Assembly (NCBI RefSeq): GCF_042237075.1
Contig: NZ_JBCGDC010000021.1
Span: 15,092 to 79,091, forward strand
Direction: 5' to 3'
From: Polymorphospora lycopeni
GTDB lineage: Bacteria > Actinomycetota > Actinomycetes > Mycobacteriales > Micromonosporaceae
Length of the DNA stretch: 64,000 nucleotides
Each line of letters starts with the position of its first letter. The stretch's first letter is position 1. Shown piece after piece: positions 51,686-58,829 of this stretch. The notes under the pieces are model-generated. The model had not been told where the DNA came from and did not search any database. It was given only the letters and a program-made list of their open reading frames with translations. The translations under genes and the position numbers were made by a program.

Positions 51686-54442
51686 GTGACCGAATGGGAG
51701 CCGGCCACCGAGGCCGAGGCCGCCATGCGGGACGCTTTGCGCGCGAATGACCAGGAACTTTACTTCCGGATCCTCGCACGCACCGAGCTCCTGCTGCCGG
51801 TCTCCGCCGACGCACTGGCCGGCCGTACGACGATGGGGTGGGGCACCTGGAGCACGGGTGGACGGACCCACGTCCTCGCCTTCTCCTCCAGTGACGCACT
51901 CCAGGCGTGCCTGGCCGACAACGCGAGTTCGGCCCGCCGGGTGCCTTACCACGAGTTGGCCAAGAACTGGCCCAATCTTGAATGGTGGCTGGCCGTAAAT
52001 CCCGGCCTGCCGATCGAGGGATACCTCCCGGCCTGGTTCGTCTCCCAACTGGCGAGGGGCGACGTCCGGTTGCCGGGCCGGACCATCGGCGCCCGGTCCC
52101 GACTGGAGCGGGTGGAGCAGGCGGCCCGGGCTCGTGCCACCGCCTCCGTACCGCGTCCCGCCGACCCGGCCTCCCAGGTGCCTCCCGGCGGATCGTCCGG
52201 CCAGCCGCCGTCCACGGCCGATGCGCCGGTGTCGCCGCCGGGCGGCTGGCCCGGCGTGCCCGGGCCGGTGTCGGGTGTTCCGACCTCCGGCGGCCCGACG
52301 TCGGGGGTGCCGACCTCCGGTGTGCCGACCTCGGGCGTCCCGGTCTCCCCGGCCGCCGCCGCATCGGGGCCGGGTTCGGCCCCGGCCGGCCCGCCGACCC
52401 CTGTCTCACCTGTCCAGGTCGGACCCTCGACAGGGCAGCCCCCGGTCGCGCCGCTGCCCCGACCGACCGCATCCGGGCCGGTCCCGCCCGGGGCGGTCCC
52501 TCCGGCCCCGGGTTCCGCGGCCCCAGTCTCTGCGGCACCCGTGTCACCGGCGCAGGCCGGTGCCCCGGTCTCCCCGGCTCCGGTGTCGGCGGGACCGGTG
52601 ACACCGACCAGACCGGGGAGCGGTGCCCCGTCGTCATCCTTCTTCGAAAAGCCCGCCCGGCCGCCGCGCGACGGATTCGCCAACCCGCCCCGGCCCGCGC
52701 CCCTGGGGGGTGACCGGCGTCCGGGGCCCGGCGCCTGGTCCTCGACAGCAGGCAACAGCCCTTCGGCCCCCTCCGCCGGTGGCCAACCTCCCGGTGACCG
52801 CCCTTCTGGTGACCGGCCCGCAGCACAGGCCGGCGACGACTGGTCGACACCCCACCAGGGCGGGCCGGTCTCCCACCCGGCGTCCACGTCGTCCGGTGGT
52901 TGGCTGCCCCAGTCGGAGCAGCAGAGAGTCGACACCGGACCCGGATCCGTCCTTTCCGGACGGCCGGCCGGAGGCGACACCGCCGCCCCGGAGGCACCGG
53001 CCGCCACCCCGCAGGCGCACGCCAGCCGGCCGGCGGCCGGCGGCTGGCTGCCCCAGACCACATCGGAGTCTGCCACCGCACGGCCGGCGGCCGAACCGGC
53101 GTCGGCCGGCTGGCTCACCGAACGGGCGGCGACTGTCGAACGTCCGAGCGTGCCGGCCAGCTCGGGGACCGGTGCGAACCCCACCCCCTGGGACGCTGCC
53201 GAAGCCGCGTCCGGCGCCGCCAGCGCCGTCGCGACGACCGGGAACGCCGCCGCGCCGCCGTCGGGAACCATCACGACCGGCACGGGCACCGGGTTCCCTA
53301 CCGGTAACGAAACCCCCACCGATGCCTTCGCCGCCCGGCGGTGGGACGACACCACGCCGGCCGGCCCGGCCACGCCCGGGCCCGAGCGGCAGTCCGATCC
53401 ACCGCGATCCCAGCCGTCGGCGGTCGCGCCGGAGCCCGAACCCACCCCACCCGTGGTCGACCCTGCCCTCCGGGACTTCGTCGCGGCCAACTCCGTCGAG
53501 GAGAGCCTGGCCGAGGCCGCCCGAGCCGGAAACACCGACTCGTTCCTGTCGACCCTCCTGCTCGCGAAGGTGCTCCTGCCCACCGCGCCCGACTCGGCCG
53601 CGGGATCGAAGCCGGGCCAGGACGGCTTCACCTGGCACACCGAAAGCCTCGACGACGAGGACTACATCGTCGTCTTCACATCCCCGGAGCGTCTGGCCGA
53701 GCATTCCACCGATCCGATCGAGACGGTGGAGGTCAAGTTCATCCAGCTCATCCGACGTTGGCCGGACGATGCCTGGTCGTTCGCGGTCAACCTGGGATCG
53801 CCGATCGGGGCCAAGCTGCCCGGTGCCCAGATCATCGCTCTCGCGAGCTGGGCGGCCGACGTCGGACTCGGCACCGACGAGGGCGAGCCGGCCGAGGTGC
53901 CGGCGGCCGAGGAATCCGCGCCCCGTTCGACGTATGCGCCGGCACGGCAGGATCCCGGCAGCCCGACGATGATGCAGAAGACGATCGCCCCGAGCCAGGT
54001 CGCCTACTACCTCGACCGAGGCTACGACCGGGTCTCCGGCTTCGTGCACCGGGCGAACGAGATCGCCCACCTGACGTCGCCGGCCCGGCTGCACGCCGCG
54101 CTCGGGCTCGGCTATCAGGGATCGCCGTTCACCCGGGACATGGACGAGGTCTACGTGCTGCGGTGGCCGGCCTATCGGCCGAGCCTCTACCGCATCCCGT
54201 ACGGCGGGCAGACGGAGTCGGCCATGCGGGCGATGGAGGGCTGGGTCATCGAGCGTGCGCCCTTCCGGGGCAACGGGTTCGCCCCGGGCGAGAGCAGCGA
54301 CGTGATCGCCGAGTTCAAGGTGGACAGCATCCGTCTTCCACACGGCGCACAGATCTGGCGGATCGGCGCCGACGACGGCGAGACCCTGGTCGCGACCCTG
54401 GACAGTGACGCCCCTGCCTGGAAGAAGACCGGGGAGAGCTGA
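51686..54442 (+). CDS. Large two-SseB-domain protein of the T7SS locus
   Basis: A 918-residue protein of unknown role. Domain order: an SseB-like domain (about 5-150), a Pro/Ser/Ala-rich linker (about 155-585) with tandem GVPTS repeats (nt 52273-52346) and three GWLPQ-type motifs, a second SseB-like domain (about 590-735), and a 160-residue C-terminal domain that I do not recognise, with EVYVLRWPAYRPSLYRIPYG and IRLPHGAQIWRI. No signal peptide. GGGAGG six bases before GTG 51686 decides the start. The stop overlaps the next gene by one base. The layout (repeat modules, variable C terminus, coupled small partner) recalls toxin-immunity pairs, but that is inference. Confidence 0.7.
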   Translation: MTEWEPATEAEAAMRDALRANDQELYFRILARTELLLPVSADALAGRTTMGWGTWSTGGRTHVLAFSSSDALQACLADNASSARRVPYHELAKNWPNLEWWLAVNPGLPIEGYLPAWFVSQLARGDVRLPGRTIGARSRLERVEQAARARATASVPRPADPASQVPPGGSSGQPPSTADAPVSPPGGWPGVPGPVSGVPTSGGPTSGVPTSGVPTSGVPVSPAAAASGPGSAPAGPPTPVSPVQVGPSTGQPPVAPLPRPTASGPVPPGAVPPAPGSAAPVSAAPVSPAQAGAPVSPAPVSAGPVTPTRPGSGAPSSSFFEKPARPPRDGFANPPRPAPLGGDRRPGPGAWSSTAGNSPSAPSAGGQPPGDRPSGDRPAAQAGDDWSTPHQGGPVSHPASTSSGGWLPQSEQQRVDTGPGSVLSGRPAGGDTAAPEAPAATPQAHASRPAAGGWLPQTTSESATARPAAEPASAGWLTERAATVERPSVPASSGTGANPTPWDAAEAASGAASAVATTGNAAAPPSGTITTGTGTGFPTGNETPTDAFAARRWDDTTPAGPATPGPERQSDPPRSQPSAVAPEPEPTPPVVDPALRDFVAANSVEESLAEAARAGNTDSFLSTLLLAKVLLPTAPDSAAGSKPGQDGFTWHTESLDDEDYIVVFTSPERLAEHSTDPIETVEVKFIQLIRRWPDDAWSFAVNLGSPIGAKLPGAQIIALASWAADVGLGTDEGEPAEVPAAEESAPRSTYAPARQDPGSPTMMQKTIAPSQVAYYLDRGYDRVSGFVHRANEIAHLTSPARLHAALGLGYQGSPFTRDMDEVYVLRWPAYRPSLYRIPYGGQTESAMRAMEGWVIERAPFRGNGFAPGESSDVIAEFKVDSIRLPHGAQIWRIGADDGETLVATLDSDAPAWKKTGES

Positions 54443-54804
54443 TGCGTGACGGTTACGTCGCCCGCTGGGAGGGCCGGGAATATGAGGCCAGCCCCGACGG
54501 CGACCGGGTCCGGATCTACCAGCCCGAGGCCGGCGACGGCTTCGAAGAGGTGCGCCCGGGACGCTTCGTACGCGTCGTGCCGGCCTCGGAGGTCGAGGAT
54601 CTCGCATACGTACGCACCACCTGCGAGTGGAAGGGACAGCCGTTCATCGTGCTGGCCCAGCACGACAGTTGGCTGCGGGTCGAATACACCGGCGGACGCT
54701 CACCGGTCGCCGAGTCGATGGGGCTGGAAGCCTTCGATTTCGGCGTGTATCAGGGCTGGGCGCCGGCCAACGAAGTCGTCGAACTACGCGAATACCGGGC
54801 CTGA
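54442..54804 (+). CDS. 120-residue protein coupled to the SseB-type gene
   Basis: A small acidic, beta-rich protein without a recognised family: YVARWEGREYEASPDGDRVR, then YVRTTCEWKGQPFIVLAQHD, then YQGWAPANEV. One base of overlap (TGATG) with the 918-residue gene and a GGGGAGAG ribosome site show coupled translation at similar dose. It could be an immunity protein, chaperone or regulator for its partner. No signal peptide, so it stays in the cytosol. The end is 22 bp from the convergent DUF559 gene. Confidence 0.75.
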   Translation: MRDGYVARWEGREYEASPDGDRVRIYQPEAGDGFEEVRPGRFVRVVPASEVEDLAYVRTTCEWKGQPFIVLAQHDSWLRVEYTGGRSPVAESMGLEAFDFGVYQGWAPANEVVELREYRA

Positions 54805-54826
54805 CCGCGCCGGTCGGGCGGTGCCC

Positions 54827-55765
54827 TTACCCGGCCGCCGCGTGTGGTGCTTCGGTGTAGCGGCGTGGGCGCCACCAGGACCGTCTGGTCAGCGTCGCGC
54901 GTATGGCCGCGACCAGCAGATCCGGGCGCCGGTAGAGGTCGTCGTCGCTGACGTAGCGGATGGTCCAGCCCTGCCTGGTGAGCCAGTCGTGTCGACGCGG
55001 GTCGAGCCGTGAACCCCGGCGGTCCAGGTGCGCGATGCCGTCGTATTCGATCCCGACCCGCTGCCGCTGGTAGCCGAGATCCGTCCGATGCCGCTCCACG
55101 CCCCACTCGTCGGAGACGCCCAGTCGTGGGGTGGGTGCCGGCAGCCGGCCGTCGTGCAGCACGAGCCGCAGATGGGTCTCCTGCCGGCATTCGGCCAGCG
55201 GGCTGGCGATGGCCGCCAGCTCCCGGGCCTGCCGGATGCCGCGCAGCCGGTCGTGCCGGAGGAGCTCGGCCCCCAGCGTCTCGGCGGTGACCGCCCCGGA
55301 CCGCAGCGCCGCGTCGAGTACGGCGAGCGCGTCCGGACGGGGCAGGGTGCGGGCAAGATCGACGGCTGTCCGGGGTGCCGGCAGGCAGGGCAGCCCGCAG
55401 ACCTCGGTCAGTTCGCCGAACGGCAGCTTCGACTCGTGTGCCGTGACACCGCGCCGTTGCGGCACGGGGGTGCCGCTGGGGACGGCCACATGGACGGCGC
55501 GGACCGGCACCACGCCGAACCCGTGCAGTTGGGCGGCGGTGTGGTACGCCGCCACGGCGGCCGGCGGCGCCACCCGCAGCGTGCCCCGTACGACGTCGAG
55601 AAGGTCGGGCCGGGCCTGCGGATCCGGTCGGGCCTGATGCAGGTGCCCGGTGCTCGCCGTCCACCGGACGGCCGCCGGCCGCGGCAGTGACCGTGCCGGG
55701 TGGGGACGGTGCTCGGCGCGCAGGAGGCGGGGCAGTGCGGCGGCGGCGTCGTAGAGGTCGGTCAT
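54827..55765 (-). CDS. DUF559-like protein with AbiEi-type N terminus
   Basis: A 312-residue protein. The N-terminal half resembles the AbiEi antitoxin type (YHTAAQLHGFG, then PRTAVDLARTL), and the C terminus has the Vsr-like DUF559 nuclease pattern (RVGIEYDGIAHLDRRGSRLD, then RRHDWLTRQGWTIRYVSDDD). It resembles a widespread actinobacterial family of unknown function; no partner nucleotidyltransferase toxin (AbiEii) is adjacent. Start ATG 55765. Two DnaA-box-like sequences lie just upstream. Confidence 0.8.
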   Translation of the reverse strand: MTDLYDAAAALPRLLRAEHRPHPARSLPRPAAVRWTASTGHLHQARPDPQARPDLLDVVRGTLRVAPPAAVAAYHTAAQLHGFGVVPVRAVHVAVPSGTPVPQRRGVTAHESKLPFGELTEVCGLPCLPAPRTAVDLARTLPRPDALAVLDAALRSGAVTAETLGAELLRHDRLRGIRQARELAAIASPLAECRQETHLRLVLHDGRLPAPTPRLGVSDEWGVERHRTDLGYQRQRVGIEYDGIAHLDRRGSRLDPRRHDWLTRQGWTIRYVSDDDLYRRPDLLVAAIRATLTRRSWWRPRRYTEAPHAAAG

Positions 55766-55817
55766 GTCGTGACGATCGCGCCTGTCGGGTGTTCTGGGAA
55801 GCCCGATCCCGCTCGCC

Positions 55818-55845
55818 TGTGGATAACCACCTGCCCTGTGGACAA
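55818..55845. promoter_or_regulatory. Pair of DnaA-box sequences upstream of the DUF559 gene
   Basis: TGTGGATAA (55818-55826) and TGTGGACAA (55837-55845) are the reverse forms of the TTATCCACA and TTGTCCACA boxes, in the same orientation ten bases apart, 52 bp before the DUF559 start. Two such boxes so close together are unlikely by chance in GC-rich sequence. Confidence 0.5.
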
Positions 55846-55885
55846 CGCCCAGATCGCCGCCCGGTGTGCTAAGGCCGGCAGCCTC

Positions 55886-56833
55886 TCAGGACTTGACCCA
55901 CCGCAGGACCTCGCCGAGCACCAGGTCGGGGGACTCGACATGCGGGAAGTGCCCGACCCCGTCGAGCAGGCGCCACTCGTAGGGTGCGATGACGTACCGG
56001 CCGGAGCCCTGTGCGGTGCGGGGCAGCGACGCCGTGTCGAGTGCACCGTGCAGTTGCAGCGTCGGGGTCACCAGCGGCTTCTGCATCAGCCGCACGAACC
56101 GGTAGCCGTGCAGCCGCAGCACGGAACGGAAGGCCCACCGGTAACCCTCCAGGGCGCAGAACGACGCCTGCGGGATGCGGATCGCCTCCCGGCACCGGTC
56201 GGCGTACGCCTCGAACGACGGGCCGTTCACCCAGTCCGGACCACCCCAGTCCCGCAGGAACCCGCGCACCATCGCGGCGTTGTTCCTGGTCAGCACGTGC
56301 TCGTAGCGAGGGATCTGGAACCTCAGCGTCGGTGTGGCCGCCGCGAACTGGCCCCGGGGGTCGGCGAAGATGGCCGCCCGCAGGCGCAGCGGATGCGGTG
56401 CACCGAGCACCACCAGGCGGTGCACCATCTTCGGGTGGAAGCTCGCCGCCGTCCAGCCCACCATGCCACCGAACCCGGCACCGACGATGCTCGCCCGACG
56501 CTCGCCCAGCGCCCGGATCACGCCGGTGACGTCGGCCGCCATCGTGTAGCCGTCGTATCCCCGGGGCGGCTTGTCGCTGGCGCCGTACCCGCGCAGATCG
56601 ACCGCGACCGCCCGGAATCCCGCATCGGCCACGGCGGGCAACAGGTGGTGCCAGGCGTACCAGAACTCCGGAAAGCCATGCAGAAAGAGGACGAGGGGTC
56701 CGGTGCCGGCCTCGACCACGTGGAACCGGGTGCCGTTGGCACCGATGAACCGATGGGTCCACGGACCGTCGTCCAACACACACGACTCGTCGACGGCCGG
56801 GGTCATGCCGGCCCGCCGCTCAAGCTCGCTCAC
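55886..56833 (-). CDS. Epoxide-hydrolase-like alpha/beta hydrolase lacking the nucleophile
   Basis: A 315-residue alpha/beta-hydrolase. The oxyanion motif HGFPEFWYAW (52-61), DLRGYGASDKP (79-89), the acid in LHGALD (D266) and the catalytic His in GVGHFPH (H295) are all kept. At the nucleophile elbow, however, the usual GHDWGG or GHSMGG reads G118-A-G-F-G-G123, so the nucleophile position is Gly120. It may therefore be inactive as a hydrolase or use a different chemistry. GTG start (GTGAGCGAG) with a start-like repeat upstream. Confidence 0.85.
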   Translation of the reverse strand: MSELERRAGMTPAVDESCVLDDGPWTHRFIGANGTRFHVVEAGTGPLVLFLHGFPEFWYAWHHLLPAVADAGFRAVAVDLRGYGASDKPPRGYDGYTMAADVTGVIRALGERRASIVGAGFGGMVGWTAASFHPKMVHRLVVLGAPHPLRLRAAIFADPRGQFAAATPTLRFQIPRYEHVLTRNNAAMVRGFLRDWGGPDWVNGPSFEAYADRCREAIRIPQASFCALEGYRWAFRSVLRLHGYRFVRLMQKPLVTPTLQLHGALDTASLPRTAQGSGRYVIAPYEWRLLDGVGHFPHVESPDLVLGEVLRWVKS

Positions 56834-56912
56834 GGTGCTCCCTCGCTTCGCTCGGCCCCACCGTGTTCTCGACTGAGCCCGATGGTTCGCTCGCTACGCT
56901 CGCTCACGGCGC
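56834..56912 (-). repeat. GAGCG-AGCGAG repeats before the alpha/beta hydrolase
   Basis: On the minus strand, GTGAGCGAGCGTAGCGAGCG (56888-56907) precedes GCCGAGCGAAGCGAGGGAG (56838-56856) and the gene start GTGAGCGAGC (56824-56833). The first copy has the same first ten bases as the gene itself. Same family as the repeats near paaB, paaE and rarD. Confidence 0.75.
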
Positions 56913-57007
56913 CAGCCTAGGGCCTGATCAGCGGGTTACGTTCGATCGCGGCCCGGCTCGGCGAATACGGGTTCTCCCCGGCGGCCGGCGGCGGTTACGG
57001 TGCTCGA

Positions 57008-58162
57008 ATGACCGTCGACCCCGCCACGACGTACGCCGACCTTCCGGTGCCGGTCGTCAGCGTCCAGGGCACGCCCGCCGAGTGCGGTGCCGCCTACGGG
57101 CGGGCCGCCCGTGCGCTCGTCGCCGCCAACCTCGACCTCTACCTGCGCCGGTTCCGTGAGCAGGCCGGTCTCGACGCCGCCGCGGTTCGTGTCGCCGGTG
57201 CCGGGTTCCGGCGTACGACGCTCGACCACCACCCGCGGGTCGCCGAGATGCTCGACGGCGTCGCCGAGGGGGCGGGCGCCTCGGTCGAGGAGATCTACGC
57301 GCTGAACGCGCGTACCGAACTGATCTACGGCGTACGCCCCGACGGTGGTGACGGAGGCTGCACCGCGGTTGGTGTGCTGGGTACGCACACCGCCACCGGC
57401 AGCCTGCTGATCGGGCAGAACTGGGACTGGCATCCGGCCCAGCGGGAGGCCACGGTGCTGCTGGCGACCCGGGACGAGCGGGGCCACGCGGTCGTGACGC
57501 TGGCCGAGGCGGGCATGCTGGCGAAGGCCGGGCTCAATTCGGCCGGCGTGGGGGTCTGCATCAACATGCTGGGTTGCGACCGTGACGGGCTGCCCCGTGG
57601 CGGCGGAGCACCCGGTGTGCCCTACCACGTGCTGCTCCGTTCGGTGCTGGAGGCCGACAGCCTGGCCTGGGCGTTGCGGGCGGCCTGCCGCAGCCCGCGC
57701 AACGCCTCCATCAACATGGTGCTCGGCCAGGCCGGTGACCACGGCGGTGAACTGATCGACCTGGAACTCGCACCGGGCGAGGCGGGCTGGCTGCATCCGG
57801 TGGACGGCCTGGTGACCCACGCCAACCACTTCGAGACCGGGCTGCCGGTCTTCGACACGATCAAGGAGTGGGGCGGCTCGTCGTTGTTCCGGTCGGCGCG
57901 TGCCCGGCGCCTGCTCGCCGACGCGGCGGCTACTCGGAAGGTGGGCGCCGACGACCTGATCGGGGTCTTCCGCGACCACGCGAGTTTCCCGCTGGGCATC
58001 TGCCGGCACGTCGACGAGCGGGACGCGCCGCTCGACCGTTCGGAGACGGTCTATTCGGTGCTGCTCGACCTCGACGGGCGGCGGTTCGGGCTGGCGGCCG
58101 GGCCGCCGTGCGGGCACGACTACACCTGGCTCGACCTGGCCGCGCTGCTGCCGGCGGACTGA
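57008..58162 (+). CDS. C45-family autoproteolytic acyltransferase/hydrolase
   Basis: A 384-residue Ntn hydrolase of the C45 group (isopenicillin N acyltransferase-like). The self-cleavage site is G117-C118 within GGDGGCTAVGV; C118 becomes the N-terminal nucleophile. Other landmarks: GQNWDWHP and EAGMLAKAGLNSAGVGVCIN. In bacteria the natural substrate is usually unknown; amide cleavage or acyl transfer is expected. Start ATG 57008, which lies in a divergent region beside the hydrolase gene. Confidence 0.88.
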   Translation: MTVDPATTYADLPVPVVSVQGTPAECGAAYGRAARALVAANLDLYLRRFREQAGLDAAAVRVAGAGFRRTTLDHHPRVAEMLDGVAEGAGASVEEIYALNARTELIYGVRPDGGDGGCTAVGVLGTHTATGSLLIGQNWDWHPAQREATVLLATRDERGHAVVTLAEAGMLAKAGLNSAGVGVCINMLGCDRDGLPRGGGAPGVPYHVLLRSVLEADSLAWALRAACRSPRNASINMVLGQAGDHGGELIDLELAPGEAGWLHPVDGLVTHANHFETGLPVFDTIKEWGGSSLFRSARARRLLADAAATRKVGADDLIGVFRDHASFPLGICRHVDERDAPLDRSETVYSVLLDLDGRRFGLAAGPPCGHDYTWLDLAALLPAD

Positions 58163-58188
58163 CGGCGACTGCCGGCCGGGGCGCGGGG

Positions 58189-58680
58189 TCAGCGCACCGG
58201 CATCACTTCGACGATGCTGTGGTGCTCGCCGGGACCGCAGTTGATCCGGAGCAGGAGCGGTTCGACCTTGACCCGGACGAACGTGCCCTCCTGCAACCGG
58301 ACACCTTCGGAGCTGTGCAGGGCGTACAGCTTGCCGTCGTCGTTCTGCACCCCGAAGCACGGTCCGTTGCCGCCGCGGACGACCAGCCCGGTGACGATCG
58401 AGTCCGGTAGCTGGTCGGTCGGTTTCTGCGGTGGCCCGCTCGGCGGCCGCAGCGTCGGGAGGTCGGTGCTGGACAGCGGTGGTGGGCTGGTCCGGCCGGA
58501 GGGCGCGACGCCGGACGGGGAGCCTTGCGGTGTCGGTTCGGGTGACGGCGGTGACGCCGCGGCCGCCGGGGGCGGCGACTGATCGGTCACGGAGCCTCCG
58601 TCCGGATCGTTCGCGCAACCTGCCGCCACCAGCGCGAACAGGGTCAGTCCAGCGGCGAGCGGGGCAGCGGTGCGACGCAT
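58189..58680 (-). CDS. Lipoprotein of unknown function
   Basis: A 163-residue lipoprotein: signal peptide with lipobox LVAAGC (Cys22), a Pro/Ser-rich linker (about 30-95) and a compact beta domain (TGLVVRGGNGPCFGVQN, then GTFVRVKVEPLLLRINCGPG) with one possible disulfide. Start ATG 58680; the frame stays open into the poly-G tract but that extension is not credible. No family recognised. It is convergent with the C45 gene. Confidence 0.75.
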   Translation of the reverse strand: MRRTAAPLAAGLTLFALVAAGCANDPDGGSVTDQSPPPAAAASPPSPEPTPQGSPSGVAPSGRTSPPPLSSTDLPTLRPPSGPPQKPTDQLPDSIVTGLVVRGGNGPCFGVQNDDGKLYALHSSEGVRLQEGTFVRVKVEPLLLRINCGPGEHHSIVEVMPVR

Positions 58681-58751
58681 CGTGGACACACTACTTGGAC
58701 TCGGCGGACCGCCGTACGGTTCCCGGTCGGGCCGGCTCGGAAAACGGGGGC

Positions 58752-58811
<60 letters not shown>

Positions 58812-58829
58812 CCGGTGGACCGAGGTGGG

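Noticed and set aside
52273..52346. CRISPR-like or minisatellite array
   Set aside because: The tandem units are in-frame VPTSG codon repeats in a coding linker, with no spacers.
53968..54442. C-terminal domain of the 918-residue protein as an ADP-ribosyltransferase
   Set aside because: The final strand pattern IRLPHGAQIWRI and an RGYDRVSGF segment recall that fold, but I find no STS or ExE motif, so I do not assign it.
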